Made by a program: the position numbers and the translations under genes. A model generated the notes under the pieces. The model was not told where the DNA came from. It was given only the letters and a program-made list of their open reading frames with translations, and did not search any database. 64,000 nucleotides of DNA from VGDP01 sp964530335 (lineage in GTDB: Bacteria > Pseudomonadota > Alphaproteobacteria > SP197), in assembly GCA_964530335.1 (NCBI GenBank), contig CAZGYG010000001.1, positions 1-64,000 of the forward strand, given 5' to 3'. Below, piece after piece: positions 16,977 through 29,612 of this stretch. Each line of letters opens with the position of its first letter. The first letter of the stretch is position 1.

Positions 16977-18224
16977 ATGATCTCGCCGTTCGTCCGTACG
17001 GTCGCCTTCCGCTACCTTCGCGCCCGCCGGCAGGAAGGGTTCGTTTCGGTCATCGCCGGGTTCTCGCTGCTCGGCATCGCGCTGGGCGTGGGCGCCCTGA
17101 TCGTCGTGCTCGCGGTGATGAACGGGTTTCGCCACGAGCTGGTCGGCCGCATCCTGGGCTTCACCGGGCACATCACGGTGGTCGCCGGCGCCGGAGGACT
17201 CGCGGGCTACGAAGGCCTGGCCGCGCGCATCGCCGGGGTCGACGGGGTCATCACCGTCGTGCCGGTGGTCGAGGGTCAGGTGCTGGCCACCGCGCCCTCG
17301 GGCCGCAGCGCCGGGGTGCTGGTGCGCGGCGTCGCGCCCGAGAGCCTGGCCGGGCGCGCGCTGATCGCGGACAACCTGGTGGCCGGCGGCCTGGATCGCT
17401 TCGGCGCGACCGAAGGCGTGGTCATCGGCAGCCGGCTCGCCAACCGGCTTGGGCTGCGGGTCGGCGACGCCATCACGCTGATCTCGCCCAAGGGTCAGGC
17501 GACCGCGCTTGGCACCCTGCCGCGGCTGGTCGCGTACCCGGTCCTCGCGCTGTTCGAGGTCGGCATGTACGAGTACGACAACGGGGTGGTGCTGATGCCG
17601 CTGGCGACGGCGCAGGCCTATTTCCGTTTCCCCGGCGCGGTGACGGCGATCGAGGTCGCGGTGACGACGCCGGAAGCCCCGGAACGGGCGCGGCGGGCGA
17701 TCGAAACGGCCGTGGCTGGCGCCGGGCGCGTCGTGACCTGGCAGCAGACCAACGCCCAGTTCTTCGGCGCGTTGCAGGTCGAGCGCAACGTCATGTTCGT
17801 GATCCTGACGCTGATCATCGTCGTCGCGGCGTTCAATATCGTTTCGAGCATGATCATGCTGGTGAAGGACAAGGGGCGCGACATCGCCATCCTGCGCACC
17901 ATCGGCGCGACGCGCGGCACGATCCTGCGCATCTTCCTGCTGACCGGGTCGACCATCGGGGTCGTCGGCACGGCGCTCGGATTCGTGCTTGGCGTCGCCT
18001 TCGCGCTCAACATCGAGGAGCTGCGTCAGGTCCTGCAGCGCCTGACCGGCACCGAGCTATTCGCCGCCGAAATCTACTTCCTGAGCCGACTGCCCGCCCG
18101 GGTCGATTGGAACGAGGTCGCGGTGGTCGTGGTCATGGCGCTCGCGCTGTCGTTCCTGGCCACGCTCTACCCGGCGTGGCGGGCGGCGCGGCTCGATCCG
18201 GCGGAGGCGCTGCGCTATGAGTGA
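16977..18224 (+). CDS. lolC: lipoprotein-releasing ABC transporter permease LolC/E
   Basis: Inner-membrane permease of the Lol system, which releases outer-membrane lipoproteins to the periplasmic carrier. The 415-aa protein has an N-terminal helix (LGIALGVGALIVVLAVMNGF), a periplasmic MacB-like domain and three C-terminal helices of the FtsX family. Alphaproteobacteria often use one LolC/E hybrid, and only one permease gene is present here. The ATG at 16977 is preferred over an in-frame ATG 30 nt upstream because family members start close to SPFVRTVAFRYLRARRQEGF. It overlaps lolD by 8 nt. Confidence 0.93.
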   Translation: MISPFVRTVAFRYLRARRQEGFVSVIAGFSLLGIALGVGALIVVLAVMNGFRHELVGRILGFTGHITVVAGAGGLAGYEGLAARIAGVDGVITVVPVVEGQVLATAPSGRSAGVLVRGVAPESLAGRALIADNLVAGGLDRFGATEGVVIGSRLANRLGLRVGDAITLISPKGQATALGTLPRLVAYPVLALFEVGMYEYDNGVVLMPLATAQAYFRFPGAVTAIEVAVTTPEAPERARRAIETAVAGAGRVVTWQQTNAQFFGALQVERNVMFVILTLIIVVAAFNIVSSMIMLVKDKGRDIAILRTIGATRGTILRIFLLTGSTIGVVGTALGFVLGVAFALNIEELRQVLQRLTGTELFAAEIYFLSRLPARVDWNEVAVVVVMALALSFLATLYPAWRAARLDPAEALRYE

Positions 18225-18897
18225 CCCGGCGCTCGCGCTGGAGGGCGTGCGTCGCGTCTTCGTCCAAGGGGCGAACCGGATCGAGGTGCTGAAGGGCGCC
18301 TCGCTCGCGCTCGCGGCGGGCGAGATCGTCGCCCTGGTCGGCCCGTCCGGGGCCGGCAAATCGACGCTCCTCCACGTCGCCGGGCTGCTCGAAACGCCCG
18401 ATGGCGGCGAGGTGTACGTCGGCGGCCAGGCTTGCGCCCGTCTCGATGACGGGGCGCGCACCCGGCTGCGACGCGACCACCTTGGCTTCGTCTACCAGTT
18501 CCATCACTTGCTGCCGGAATTCTCGGCGCTCGAAAACGTCGTGCTGCCGCAGCTCGTCGCCGGCGTCGCGCGCGCCGAGGCGCGGCGCAAGGCGGCGGAC
18601 CTGCTCGACCGACTCGGCCTCGCCGAGCGCGCGGGCCACCGGCCGGCCCGGCTCAGCGGCGGCGAGCAGCAGCGCGTCGCGTTCGCCCGGGCGCTCGCCA
18701 ACGACCCCGCCGTTCTGCTGGCCGACGAACCGACCGGCAATCTCGACCCGGCCACCGCCGAGGTCGTTTTCGCGAGCCTGATCGAGCAGGCCAGATCCGC
18801 CCGAGTCGCGGCCCTGGTGGCGACCCACAACCTCGAACTGGCCCGGCGCATGGACCGCATCTTGAGGCTGCGCAACGGTGTCCTCGAAGGCGCCTGA
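18217..18897 (+). CDS. lolD: lipoprotein-releasing ABC transporter ATP-binding protein
   Basis: ATPase of the Lol lipoprotein release complex, 226 aa. Walker A GPSGAGKST (42-50), signature LSGGEQQRV, Walker B VLLADEPTGNLD and the switch histidine (THNLE) are all intact. The FQFHHLLPEF-like Q-loop region (YQFHHLLPEF) is characteristic of LolD/MacB ATPases. The start lies within the end of lolC (8-nt overlap), so the pair is translated together. Confidence 0.94.
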   Translation: MSDPALALEGVRRVFVQGANRIEVLKGASLALAAGEIVALVGPSGAGKSTLLHVAGLLETPDGGEVYVGGQACARLDDGARTRLRRDHLGFVYQFHHLLPEFSALENVVLPQLVAGVARAEARRKAADLLDRLGLAERAGHRPARLSGGEQQRVAFARALANDPAVLLADEPTGNLDPATAEVVFASLIEQARSARVAALVATHNLELARRMDRILRLRNGVLEGA

Positions 18898-18930
18898 CGG
18901 CGGCGGCGGATTGTGGAATCCTCGGCCGTC

Positions 18931-22386
<3,456 letters not shown>

Positions 22387-22518
22387 GCCGGCGCGCTTGC
22401 CCTCGGGCCTGGCTCGGTTTACAAGCGGCCCGCCTTAAACCCCTCACGCGGACAATCGTCCCGGTGCCCGGCTTCGGTCGGGCCAAAGTCCGCGGCGGAA
22501 CAACCGGAGAACGAACGC

Positions 22519-23313
22519 ATGACCGTGCCCCTGTTCACCATGCGCCAATTGCTGGAGGCCGGCGTCCATTTCGGCCACCAGACCCGGCGCTGGAACCCGA
22601 AGATGGCGCCCTTCCTCTTCGGTGTGCGCAACGACGTCCACATCATCGACCTGCAGCAGACCGTGCCCATGCTGGCGCGCGCGCTGGAATCGCTGCGCGA
22701 CGTCGCCGCCGGCGGCGGGCGCGTGCTGTTCGTCGGCACCAAGCGCCAGGCGGCCGATATCGTGGCCCTGGCGGCGGCGCGCTGCGGCCAGTACTACGTC
22801 AACCACCGCTGGCTCGGCGGCATGCTGACCAACTGGAAGACGGTTTCGAACTCGATCAGCCGCCTGCGCGAGCTCGACCACCGGCTCGAGGAGGACACCT
22901 CGGGTCTGACCAAGAAGGAAATCCTCAGGCTCACGCGCGAACGGGACAAGCTCAACCGCGCGCTCGGTGGCATCAAGGAAATGGGCGGCCTGCCGGACCT
23001 GCTGTTCGTCATCGACACCAACAAGGAGTCGATCGCGATCGCCGAGGCGCGCAAGCTCGGCATCCCGGTCGTGGCCATCGTTGACAGCAACTCCGATCCG
23101 GACGGCATCGCGCTTCCGGTACCCGGCAACGACGATGCGATCCGCGCGATCAGCCTCTACTGCGATCTCGTGGCCCAGGCGGTGCTCGACGGCCTGACCC
23201 GCGAGATGGCGGCGCGCGGCGAGGACGTGGGCGAGCGCGCCGAGGGCCCGGCCGAGGCGATGCCCGCGCCGGAGGAGATCGCCGCGGCGGCCGCCGAGCA
23301 GCCCGCGGGCTGA
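22519..23313 (+). CDS. rpsB: 30S ribosomal protein S2
   Basis: Ribosomal protein S2 (uS2), 264 aa with the expected LLEAGVHFGHQTRRWNPKM start and the PDLLFVIDTNKE and DSNSDPDG segments. GGAGA lies 8 nt upstream of the ATG. A 132-nt gap separates it from dnaE, so a promoter for the rpsB-tsf operon probably lies there, though no clear elements could be read. The C-terminal tail is acidic and Ala/Glu-rich, as is common in this class. Confidence 0.97.
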   Translation: MTVPLFTMRQLLEAGVHFGHQTRRWNPKMAPFLFGVRNDVHIIDLQQTVPMLARALESLRDVAAGGGRVLFVGTKRQAADIVALAAARCGQYYVNHRWLGGMLTNWKTVSNSISRLRELDHRLEEDTSGLTKKEILRLTRERDKLNRALGGIKEMGGLPDLLFVIDTNKESIAIAEARKLGIPVVAIVDSNSDPDGIALPVPGNDDAIRAISLYCDLVAQAVLDGLTREMAARGEDVGERAEGPAEAMPAPEEIAAAAAEQPAG

Positions 23314-23347
23314 GCGCGCCGAGACAACGCTGAACGAGGGTGGGGCG

Positions 23348-24268
23348 ATGGCCGAGATCACGGCGCTTCTGGTCAAGCAGCTGCGCGACAAGACCGGCGC
23401 GGGCATGATGGACTGCAAGAAGGCGCTGATCGAGACGGCGGGCGACGTCGAAGCCGCGGTGGACTGGCTGCGCAAGAAAGGGCTGGCGTCCGCGGCGAAT
23501 AAGGCCGGGCGTGTCGCCGCCGAGGGTGTCGTCGCGACGATCGTCGACGGCACCAGGGGCGCGCTGGTGGAAGTCAACTGCGAGACCGATTTCGTCGCGC
23601 GCAATCCGGCGTTCCAGGCGTTCGCCCGCGATGTCGCCCGGCTGGCTCTTGACTGCGGTGGCGACCTCGACCGTCTGCTGGCGGCGCGGCTGACCAGCGG
23701 CAAGTCGGTCGCCGAGGCCACGGTCGAGCTCATCGCCACGATCGGCGAGAACATCGCCGTGCGCCGGACGGTGGTGCAATCCGTGACGAGCGGGGCGGTC
23801 GGCAGTTACGCGCACTTGCCGGTCGCGCCCGGATTGGGACGGATCGGCGTACTGGTCGCGCTCGAGACCGCGGGCAAGCGCGAGGTCGCCGAGGCGCTTG
23901 GCAAGCAGATCGCGATGCACGTCGCCGCGACCAAGCCGGAGTCGGTGTCGACGTCCGATCTCGACCCTCGCGCGGTCGACCGCGAACGCCGGATTCTGGC
24001 GGATCAGGCCAAGGAATCGGGCAAGCCCGAAGCGGTGGTCGCCAAGATGGTCGAGGGGCGCCTGCGCAAGTACTACCAGGAGGTGGTGCTGCTCGAGCAG
24101 GTGTTCGTCGTCGACAACGAAAGCCGCGTCGCCCAGGTCGTCGAGCGCGCCGCGAAGGACGCGGGCGCGCCGATCGCGGTCAAGGGCTTCAGTCGCTTCG
24201 CCCTGGGCGAGGGCATCGAGCGCGGCACCGGCGATTTCGCCACCGAGGTGGCCGAGCTCGCGCGCTAG
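23348..24268 (+). CDS. tsf: translation elongation factor Ts
   Basis: Nucleotide exchange factor for EF-Tu, 306 aa. The N-terminal UBA-like region with KTGAGMMDCKKAL and the core TDFVARN motif (in NCETDFVARNPAF), which contacts EF-Tu, are both clear. ATG at 23348 after GAGGGTGGGGCG. It is co-transcribed with rpsB (34-nt gap). A 118-nt gap to pyrH follows. Confidence 0.97.
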   Translation: MAEITALLVKQLRDKTGAGMMDCKKALIETAGDVEAAVDWLRKKGLASAANKAGRVAAEGVVATIVDGTRGALVEVNCETDFVARNPAFQAFARDVARLALDCGGDLDRLLAARLTSGKSVAEATVELIATIGENIAVRRTVVQSVTSGAVGSYAHLPVAPGLGRIGVLVALETAGKREVAEALGKQIAMHVAATKPESVSTSDLDPRAVDRERRILADQAKESGKPEAVVAKMVEGRLRKYYQEVVLLEQVFVVDNESRVAQVVERAAKDAGAPIAVKGFSRFALGEGIERGTGDFATEVAELAR

Positions 24269-24386
24269 CCCAGGGTTCGGGGCTGGCAGCCGCCAGGCGA
24301 TGGTATATGGTTTTCGGCGGACGCCGGGCCAGAGCCGCGACCGCGTGATCGAAGGGCCCCTGCCGGCTTGTGCCGAGGAACGCTTG

Positions 24387-25124
24387 ATGGCCGATGTGTG
24401 CCGCTATCGCCGCGTCCTCCTGAAGGTCTCGGGCGAAGCCCTGATGGGGAACCAGGGCTACGGCCTGGACGCGGACGCGGTCGGGCGCATCGCGGCGGAC
24501 GTGGCCGGCGCGCATGGGCTGGGCGTCGAGCTCTGCCTGGTGGTTGGCGGGGGCAACATCTTCCGCGGGCTGGCCGCCGCGGCTGCCGGCATGGAACGCG
24601 CCGGCGCCGACTACATGGGCATGCTGGCCACGGTCATCAACGCGCTTGCGTTGCAGAACGCGCTGGAACGAATCGACACGCCGACGCGCGTGCTTTCGGC
24701 CATACCCATGCAGTCGGTATGCGAGCCCTACATCCGCCGCCGGGCCATCCGGCACATGGAAAAGCGGCGCATCGTGATCTTCGGCGCCGGCACCGGAAAC
24801 CCGTTCTTCACCACCGACACGGCGGCCGCGTTGCGCGCGGTCGAAATGGGCTGCGATCTGCTGCTCAAGGGCACCCACACGGTCGATGGCGTCTATTCCG
24901 ACGATCCGCGCCGGGTCGAGGGGGCCGTCCGGTTCGACCGATTGGACTACAAGGAAGTGCTGACGCGCGATCTGAACGTGATGGACGCCCCGGCCATCCA
25001 ACTCGCGCGCGAGAACAATCTGCCGATCGTGGTCTTCTCGTTGCGCGAACGTGGCGGCCTGGCCAGGGTGCTCCAGGGCAAGGGAACCTATACGCTGATC
25101 GGTGCGGAGCCGGCCCATGGCTGA
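24387..25124 (+). CDS. pyrH: UMP kinase
   Basis: Phosphorylates UMP to UDP in pyrimidine synthesis; hexameric amino acid kinase fold, 245 aa. The LLKVSGEAL phosphate loop, the VVGGGNIFRG motif and the FFTTDTAAALRA segment are diagnostic. The frame is open far upstream through tsf, but the ATG at 24387 gives the standard N-terminus. It overlaps frr by 8 nt. Confidence 0.96.
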   Translation: MADVCRYRRVLLKVSGEALMGNQGYGLDADAVGRIAADVAGAHGLGVELCLVVGGGNIFRGLAAAAAGMERAGADYMGMLATVINALALQNALERIDTPTRVLSAIPMQSVCEPYIRRRAIRHMEKRRIVIFGAGTGNPFFTTDTAAALRAVEMGCDLLLKGTHTVDGVYSDDPRRVEGAVRFDRLDYKEVLTRDLNVMDAPAIQLARENNLPIVVFSLRERGGLARVLQGKGTYTLIGAEPAHG

Positions 25125-25674
25125 GACGGAATCCAAGGACATCAAGCGCAGGATGGACGGGGCGCTGGAGGCGTTGCGCAAGGAGCTCGCCGGGTTGCGC
25201 ACCGGACGCGCGTCCGCCGCGTTGCTCGATCCGGTCATGGTCCCGGCGTACGGCGCCGACATGCCGATCAACCAGGTCGCCACGGTCAACGCGCCCGAGC
25301 CGCGCTTGATCACCGTTCAGGTGTGGGACAAGGGCAACGTCAAGGCGGTCGAGAACGCGATCCGCAACGCGGGCCTCGGGCTCAACCCGTCGTCCGATGG
25401 CCAGCTCGTCCGCGTGCCGGTGCCCCAACTCGACGAGGAGCGGCGCGCCGAACTGACCAAGGTCGCCTCGAGGTACGGCGAACAGGCGCGCGTGGCCGTC
25501 CGCAACGTGCGGCGCGACGGCATGGAACTGCTCAAACGCAAGCACAAGGACGGCGAGCTGTCGGACGACGAGCACGAGCAGCGCACTGCCGAAATGCAGA
25601 GCCTGACCGACGCGCACGTCAAGACGATCGACGAGATGGTCAACCAGAAGCAGGCGGAGATTGCGCACGTCTGA
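25117..25674 (+). CDS. frr: ribosome recycling factor
   Basis: Splits post-termination ribosomes together with EF-G; 185 aa, exactly the standard length. The LRTGRASAALLDPVMVPAYG segment and the C-terminal three-helix bundle are typical. The ATG at 25117 lies within the end of pyrH (8-nt overlap); an in-frame earlier start would add only five atypical residues. uppS begins 4 nt after the stop. Confidence 0.96.
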   Translation: MAETESKDIKRRMDGALEALRKELAGLRTGRASAALLDPVMVPAYGADMPINQVATVNAPEPRLITVQVWDKGNVKAVENAIRNAGLGLNPSSDGQLVRVPVPQLDEERRAELTKVASRYGEQARVAVRNVRRDGMELLKRKHKDGELSDDEHEQRTAEMQSLTDAHVKTIDEMVNQKQAEIAHV

Positions 25675-25678
25675 GCCC

Positions 25679-26413
25679 ATGGCCTTCGCCCAGCCGAAGG
25701 ACGTCGAAGCCGGCGTGCCGCGGCACGTCGCCATCATCATGGATGGCAACGGCCGCTGGGCGCGCGCCCGCGGGCTGCCGCGCATCGCGGGCCACCGCCA
25801 GGGCATGGAGGCCGTGCGGCGCACGGTCGAGGGATGCCTCGAGATGGGGATCGACTACCTGACGATCTTCGCCTTCTCGTCGGAGAACTGGAAGCGTCCC
25901 GAACGCGAGGTCGACGACCTCATGGGCCTGCTGCGCGCGTACCTGCGCGGCGAGATCGGCGAGTTGGCCGGCCGTGGCGTGCGCCTGCGCTTCATCGGCG
26001 ACGTCGAGGGGCTGTCGCTCGATATCCGGGCCCTGATCGCCGAAGGCGAGGCGATGACCGCCGCCAACCGCGCGCTGACGTTGACGGTCGCGCTCAACTA
26101 CGGGTCGCGCCAGGAGATCGTGCGCGCCGCCCGGCGCATGGCCCGCGACCTCGTCGCCGGCAAGCTGGCGCCCGAAGACGTGACCGAGGACCTGGTCGGG
26201 CGTTACCTCGATACCCGGGACCTGCCGGATCCGGACCTCCTGATCCGTACCAGTGGCGAGCAACGGCTCAGCAACTTCCTGCTCTGGCAGGCCGCGTACA
26301 CCGAGCTCATCTACCTGCCGACGCTGTGGCCCGACTTCAAGCGGAGCGATCTGGAATCGGCCGTCGCCGAGTACCACCGGCGCGATCGCCGCTACGGTGC
26401 CCTGCGTGGCTGA
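25679..26413 (+). CDS. uppS: undecaprenyl diphosphate synthase
   Basis: cis-Prenyltransferase that makes the C55 lipid carrier for peptidoglycan and LPS; 244 aa. The catalytic HVAIIMDGNGRWA motif and the C-terminal RTSGEQRLSNFLLWQAAYTE region (farnesyl/isopentenyl diphosphate binding) are intact. ATG at 25679, 4 nt after frr; a TTG at 25661 is less likely. Its stop lies within the start of cdsA. Confidence 0.96.
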   Translation: MAFAQPKDVEAGVPRHVAIIMDGNGRWARARGLPRIAGHRQGMEAVRRTVEGCLEMGIDYLTIFAFSSENWKRPEREVDDLMGLLRAYLRGEIGELAGRGVRLRFIGDVEGLSLDIRALIAEGEAMTAANRALTLTVALNYGSRQEIVRAARRMARDLVAGKLAPEDVTEDLVGRYLDTRDLPDPDLLIRTSGEQRLSNFLLWQAAYTELIYLPTLWPDFKRSDLESAVAEYHRRDRRYGALRG

Positions 26414-27224
26414 CGGCGCCGGCCATGAGCTGCGGGTGCGCGCTATCTCCGCCGGGCTGCTGGCTCCCGTGGCCGTGGCCGCGGCGCTGGCCGGGGGCTT
26501 GGTGTTCGCCGTGTTGGTCCTGGTGGTGGCGCTTGGACTGGCGTGGGAGTGGGGCAGCCTGGTCGCCGTGCCCGCGTGGAGCAGCGCCGTGACGGTGACG
26601 CTCGCCTGGCTCGCCGCCGTCCTGCACGGGCCGTTCTCGGCGCTCGCGGTCCTGGCGCTCGCGGTCCCGGTCATCGCGGCCGTGTGGGCCATTCGCCGTC
26701 CCGGTCCGACCAAGGCCGCGTGGGCCATAGGCGGCGCGTTGTACATCGGGGTTCCGGCCGTGGCGCTGCTCGCCCTGCGCGCCCGGCCCGAGGACGGCGC
26801 GATCCTGGTGCTTGGCTTGCTGTTCGTGGTCTGGGCCACCGACACGGCCGCGTTCCTGGTCGGCCGCGCGATCGGCGGAGCGCGCCTGGTGCCGCGCTGG
26901 AGCCCGGGCAAGACCTGGGCCGGAGCCTTGGGCGGCATAGCCGGCGCCGGCGCCGTGGCCGCCCTGGGAACGGCTTTCGGTCTTGCCGAAACACCGTTAT
27001 TATTGATCATGTTGGCGATAATTCTTAGCATCGTGTCGCAACTTGGTGACGTGGCCGAATCCGTGATCAAAAGGCATTTCCGGCGCAAGGACAGCGGCGC
27101 GCTCATCCCGGGCCATGGCGGCCTGTTCGATCGGCTCGACAGCCTGCTCGCCGCCGCGCCGGTGCTCGCCCTGGTCATGGCGCTGGGCGGGTCCGATCCC
27201 TGGCTGGTCCGGAGCATGCCATGA
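26406..27224 (+). CDS. cdsA: phosphatidate cytidylyltransferase
   Basis: Makes CDP-diacylglycerol from phosphatidate and CTP for phospholipid synthesis; 272 aa with about seven hydrophobic segments. The CDS signature runs from SQLGDVAESVIKR through KDSGALIPGHGGLFDRLDS near the C-terminus. The GTG at 26406 overlaps uppS by 8 nt; longer open frames upstream lie inside uppS. The stop overlaps the dxr ATG (ATGA). Confidence 0.94.
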   Translation: MADGAGHELRVRAISAGLLAPVAVAAALAGGLVFAVLVLVVALGLAWEWGSLVAVPAWSSAVTVTLAWLAAVLHGPFSALAVLALAVPVIAAVWAIRRPGPTKAAWAIGGALYIGVPAVALLALRARPEDGAILVLGLLFVVWATDTAAFLVGRAIGGARLVPRWSPGKTWAGALGGIAGAGAVAALGTAFGLAETPLLLIMLAIILSIVSQLGDVAESVIKRHFRRKDSGALIPGHGGLFDRLDSLLAAAPVLALVMALGGSDPWLVRSMP

Positions 27225-28399
27225 CCGTGCGCGCCATCACCGTGCTCGGCTCGACCGGGTCGGTCGGGCGCAGCACGCTCGACCTGGTGGCGCGGGCGCC
27301 CGAGCGGTTTCGCGTCGAGGCCTTGACCGCCCACGGCCGCGTCGAGACGCTGATCGAGCAGGCGTTGCGCTTCCGGCCGCGCTTCGTCGCCATCGGCGAC
27401 GCGAAGCGGCGCGATGCCCTCGCCGATGCCCTGGCCGGTACCGGGATCGCCGTCGGCGCCGGTCCCGATGCCGTCCGCGAGGCGGCGGAACGGCCGGCGG
27501 ACTGGGTCATGGCGGCGATCGTCGGCGCCGCTGGGCTGGCGCCGGCGCTGGCGGCCGTGCGTCGGGGCGCGATCGTCGCGCTCGCCAACAAGGAATGCCT
27601 GGTTTCCGCCGGCGACCTGTTCATGGCCGAAGTCCGGCGCTGCGGCGCGGTGCTGTTGCCGGTGGATTCCGAGCACAACGCGATCTTTCAGGTGTTCGAC
27701 TCCGAGAATCGCGCGGGAATCGAGAAGCTGATCCTGACCGCCTCGGGCGGTCCGTTCCGCACGCGCGAGCGCGCGACCCTGGCGAACGTGACCCCGGCAG
27801 AGGCGGTGGCCCACCCGAACTGGTCCATGGGCGCCAAGATTTCGACCGATTCGGCGACCATGATGAACAAGGGACTCGAAATCATCGAGGCCCACCATCT
27901 GTTCGCCATGCCCGGGGACCGCATCGACGTGGTCATCCATCCGCAATCGATCGTCCATAGCCTGGTCGCCTACGTCGACGGCTCGGTACTTGCCCAGCTC
28001 GGTTCGCCGGACATGCGCACGCCGATCGCCTACACGCTCGCCTGGCCGAATCGGATAACGACTCCGTCCGAGCGACTCGACCTGGCCCGGATCGCGAGCT
28101 TGACGTTCGAAGCGCCCAACCACGAACGCTTCCCGGCGCTGGCCCTGGCGCGTCAGGCGCTCGGCGACGGCGCGGGGGCGCCCACGGTCCTCAACGCCGC
28201 GAACGAGGTCGCCGTGGCCGCCTTCCTCGACGGGCGCATCGGCTTCCTGCGCATCGTCGACGTGGTCGCCGAGACGCTCGCGGCGCTGCCGCGCCGTTCG
28301 CCCGCCGACCTCGACGACGTGCTCGCGCTCGACGGCGAGGCCCGGCGCGAGGCGGCGGTCCGTGTCCAGCGCGGCGTTCCCGTCACATCGGTGGCTTGA
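27221..28399 (+). CDS. dxr: 1-deoxy-D-xylulose-5-phosphate reductoisomerase
   Basis: Second step of the MEP isoprenoid pathway, converting DXP to MEP with NADPH; 392 aa. The N-terminal NADPH loop VLGSTGSVGRSTLDL, the metal-site VDSEHNAIFQ and the substrate loop TASGGPFRT are all present, with MNKGLEIIEAHHLF beyond. It supplies prenyl units used by UppS, encoded two genes upstream. rseP starts 4 nt after it. Confidence 0.97.
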   Translation: MTVRAITVLGSTGSVGRSTLDLVARAPERFRVEALTAHGRVETLIEQALRFRPRFVAIGDAKRRDALADALAGTGIAVGAGPDAVREAAERPADWVMAAIVGAAGLAPALAAVRRGAIVALANKECLVSAGDLFMAEVRRCGAVLLPVDSEHNAIFQVFDSENRAGIEKLILTASGGPFRTRERATLANVTPAEAVAHPNWSMGAKISTDSATMMNKGLEIIEAHHLFAMPGDRIDVVIHPQSIVHSLVAYVDGSVLAQLGSPDMRTPIAYTLAWPNRITTPSERLDLARIASLTFEAPNHERFPALALARQALGDGAGAPTVLNAANEVAVAAFLDGRIGFLRIVDVVAETLAALPRRSPADLDDVLALDGEARREAAVRVQRGVPVTSVA

Positions 28400-28403
28400 C
28401 GCC

Positions 28404-29513
28404 ATGACGGATGTCTTGAGCTTCGTCTGGGCCAACGGCGTGGCGTTTATCGTCATCATTACGGTGATCGTGTTCGTCCACGAGTTCGGCCACTTCTTCG
28501 TCGCACGCCTGAACGGCGTCCGCATCGAGGTGTTCTCGATCGGGTTCGGGCCGGAGTTGCGGGGCTGGACCGACCGCCGCGGCACCCGCTGGAAGATTTG
28601 CCTGCTGCCGCTCGGCGGCTACGTCAAGATGCTCGGCGAGCAGCCCAGCGAAGGCGGCTCCGCGCATGGCGACTCGTTCGCCGCCAAGCACGTCGCGCAG
28701 CGGGCGGCGGTCGTGGCGGCCGGACCGATCGCCAATTTCGTGTTCTCGATCGTGGCCCTCGCCATCCTGTTCGCGACCTTCGGCGAACGGGTCACGCCGC
28801 CCGAGATCAGCGAGATCAAGGCCGCCAGCGCCGCCGAGGCGGCGGGGTTCCAGCCCGGCGATCTGATCCTCAGCATCGACGGCGAACCGATCGAGAGGTT
28901 CGAGGACCTGCAAGTCGTGATCCGCGACAGCGCCGGAAAGTCGCTGCACATCGTCGTGCGGCGCGCCGGGGCCGAGGTTACGCTCACCGCGACGCCGCAT
29001 CTGGTCGAGCGGGAGACCCGATTGGGGTCGGTCCAGCGGGTCGGCGAGCTTGGCGTCGTTCGCTCGGGCGAGGTCGTGTACGAGCGGCGCGCGCCCGTGG
29101 CTGCCGCAGTCGCCGCGGTGCGCGAAACCTGGACGATCATCACCGCGACGCTCGAGGCCGTGGGCGAGATCATCAACGGCACCCGCGGCACCGAGGACCT
29201 GGGCGGTCCCGTGCGCATCGCGCAAATGTCTGGCCAGGTGGCCGAGTCCGGGTTCGTCACCATGGTCTGGTTCATGGCCTTCCTGTCGATCAACCTCGGC
29301 CTGATCAACTTGTTCCCGATCCCCGTGCTCGACGGCGGGCACCTGTTGTTCTTCGCGATCGAGGCGGCGCGCGGGCGGCCGCTCGGCGAGCGCGCGCAGG
29401 AACTGGGCCTCAGGGTCGGCCTGGCCCTGGTCGTCGGCCTGATGGTGCTGGCGACGTGGAACGACCTCATCCACCTAGGAGTCGTCGAATTCGTCACCGG
29501 CCTGTGGTCGTAG
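28404..29513 (+). CDS. rseP: site-2 intramembrane zinc metalloprotease RseP
   Basis: Membrane protease of the regulated intramembrane proteolysis type, which cleaves anti-sigma factors and signal peptide remnants; 369 aa. The first helix holds the zinc motif HEFGH (H26-E27, H30) and the last helices carry NLFPIPVLDGGHL with the third ligand Asp. A PDZ domain lies between (about 115-200). The ATG at 28404 is 4 nt after dxr. The gene precedes bamA, as in most proteobacteria. Confidence 0.95.
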   Translation: MTDVLSFVWANGVAFIVIITVIVFVHEFGHFFVARLNGVRIEVFSIGFGPELRGWTDRRGTRWKICLLPLGGYVKMLGEQPSEGGSAHGDSFAAKHVAQRAAVVAAGPIANFVFSIVALAILFATFGERVTPPEISEIKAASAAEAAGFQPGDLILSIDGEPIERFEDLQVVIRDSAGKSLHIVVRRAGAEVTLTATPHLVERETRLGSVQRVGELGVVRSGEVVYERRAPVAAAVAAVRETWTIITATLEAVGEIINGTRGTEDLGGPVRIAQMSGQVAESGFVTMVWFMAFLSINLGLINLFPIPVLDGGHLLFFAIEAARGRPLGERAQELGLRVGLALVVGLMVLATWNDLIHLGVVEFVTGLWS

Positions 29514-29612
29514 GTACGTGGTCGTGGGTCCTTGAGCGCGGTGTGGCCCTTTTGCGAGGCGGGCCAATCGTGTAGTAACTGACGGCGGACGTTAACCGAG
29601 GTCGTGGCGGCC

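Noticed and set aside
24267..24284. AGCCC-N8-GGGCT hairpin after tsf as a terminator
   Set aside because: Short stem, no T-run, and pyrH continues on the same strand.
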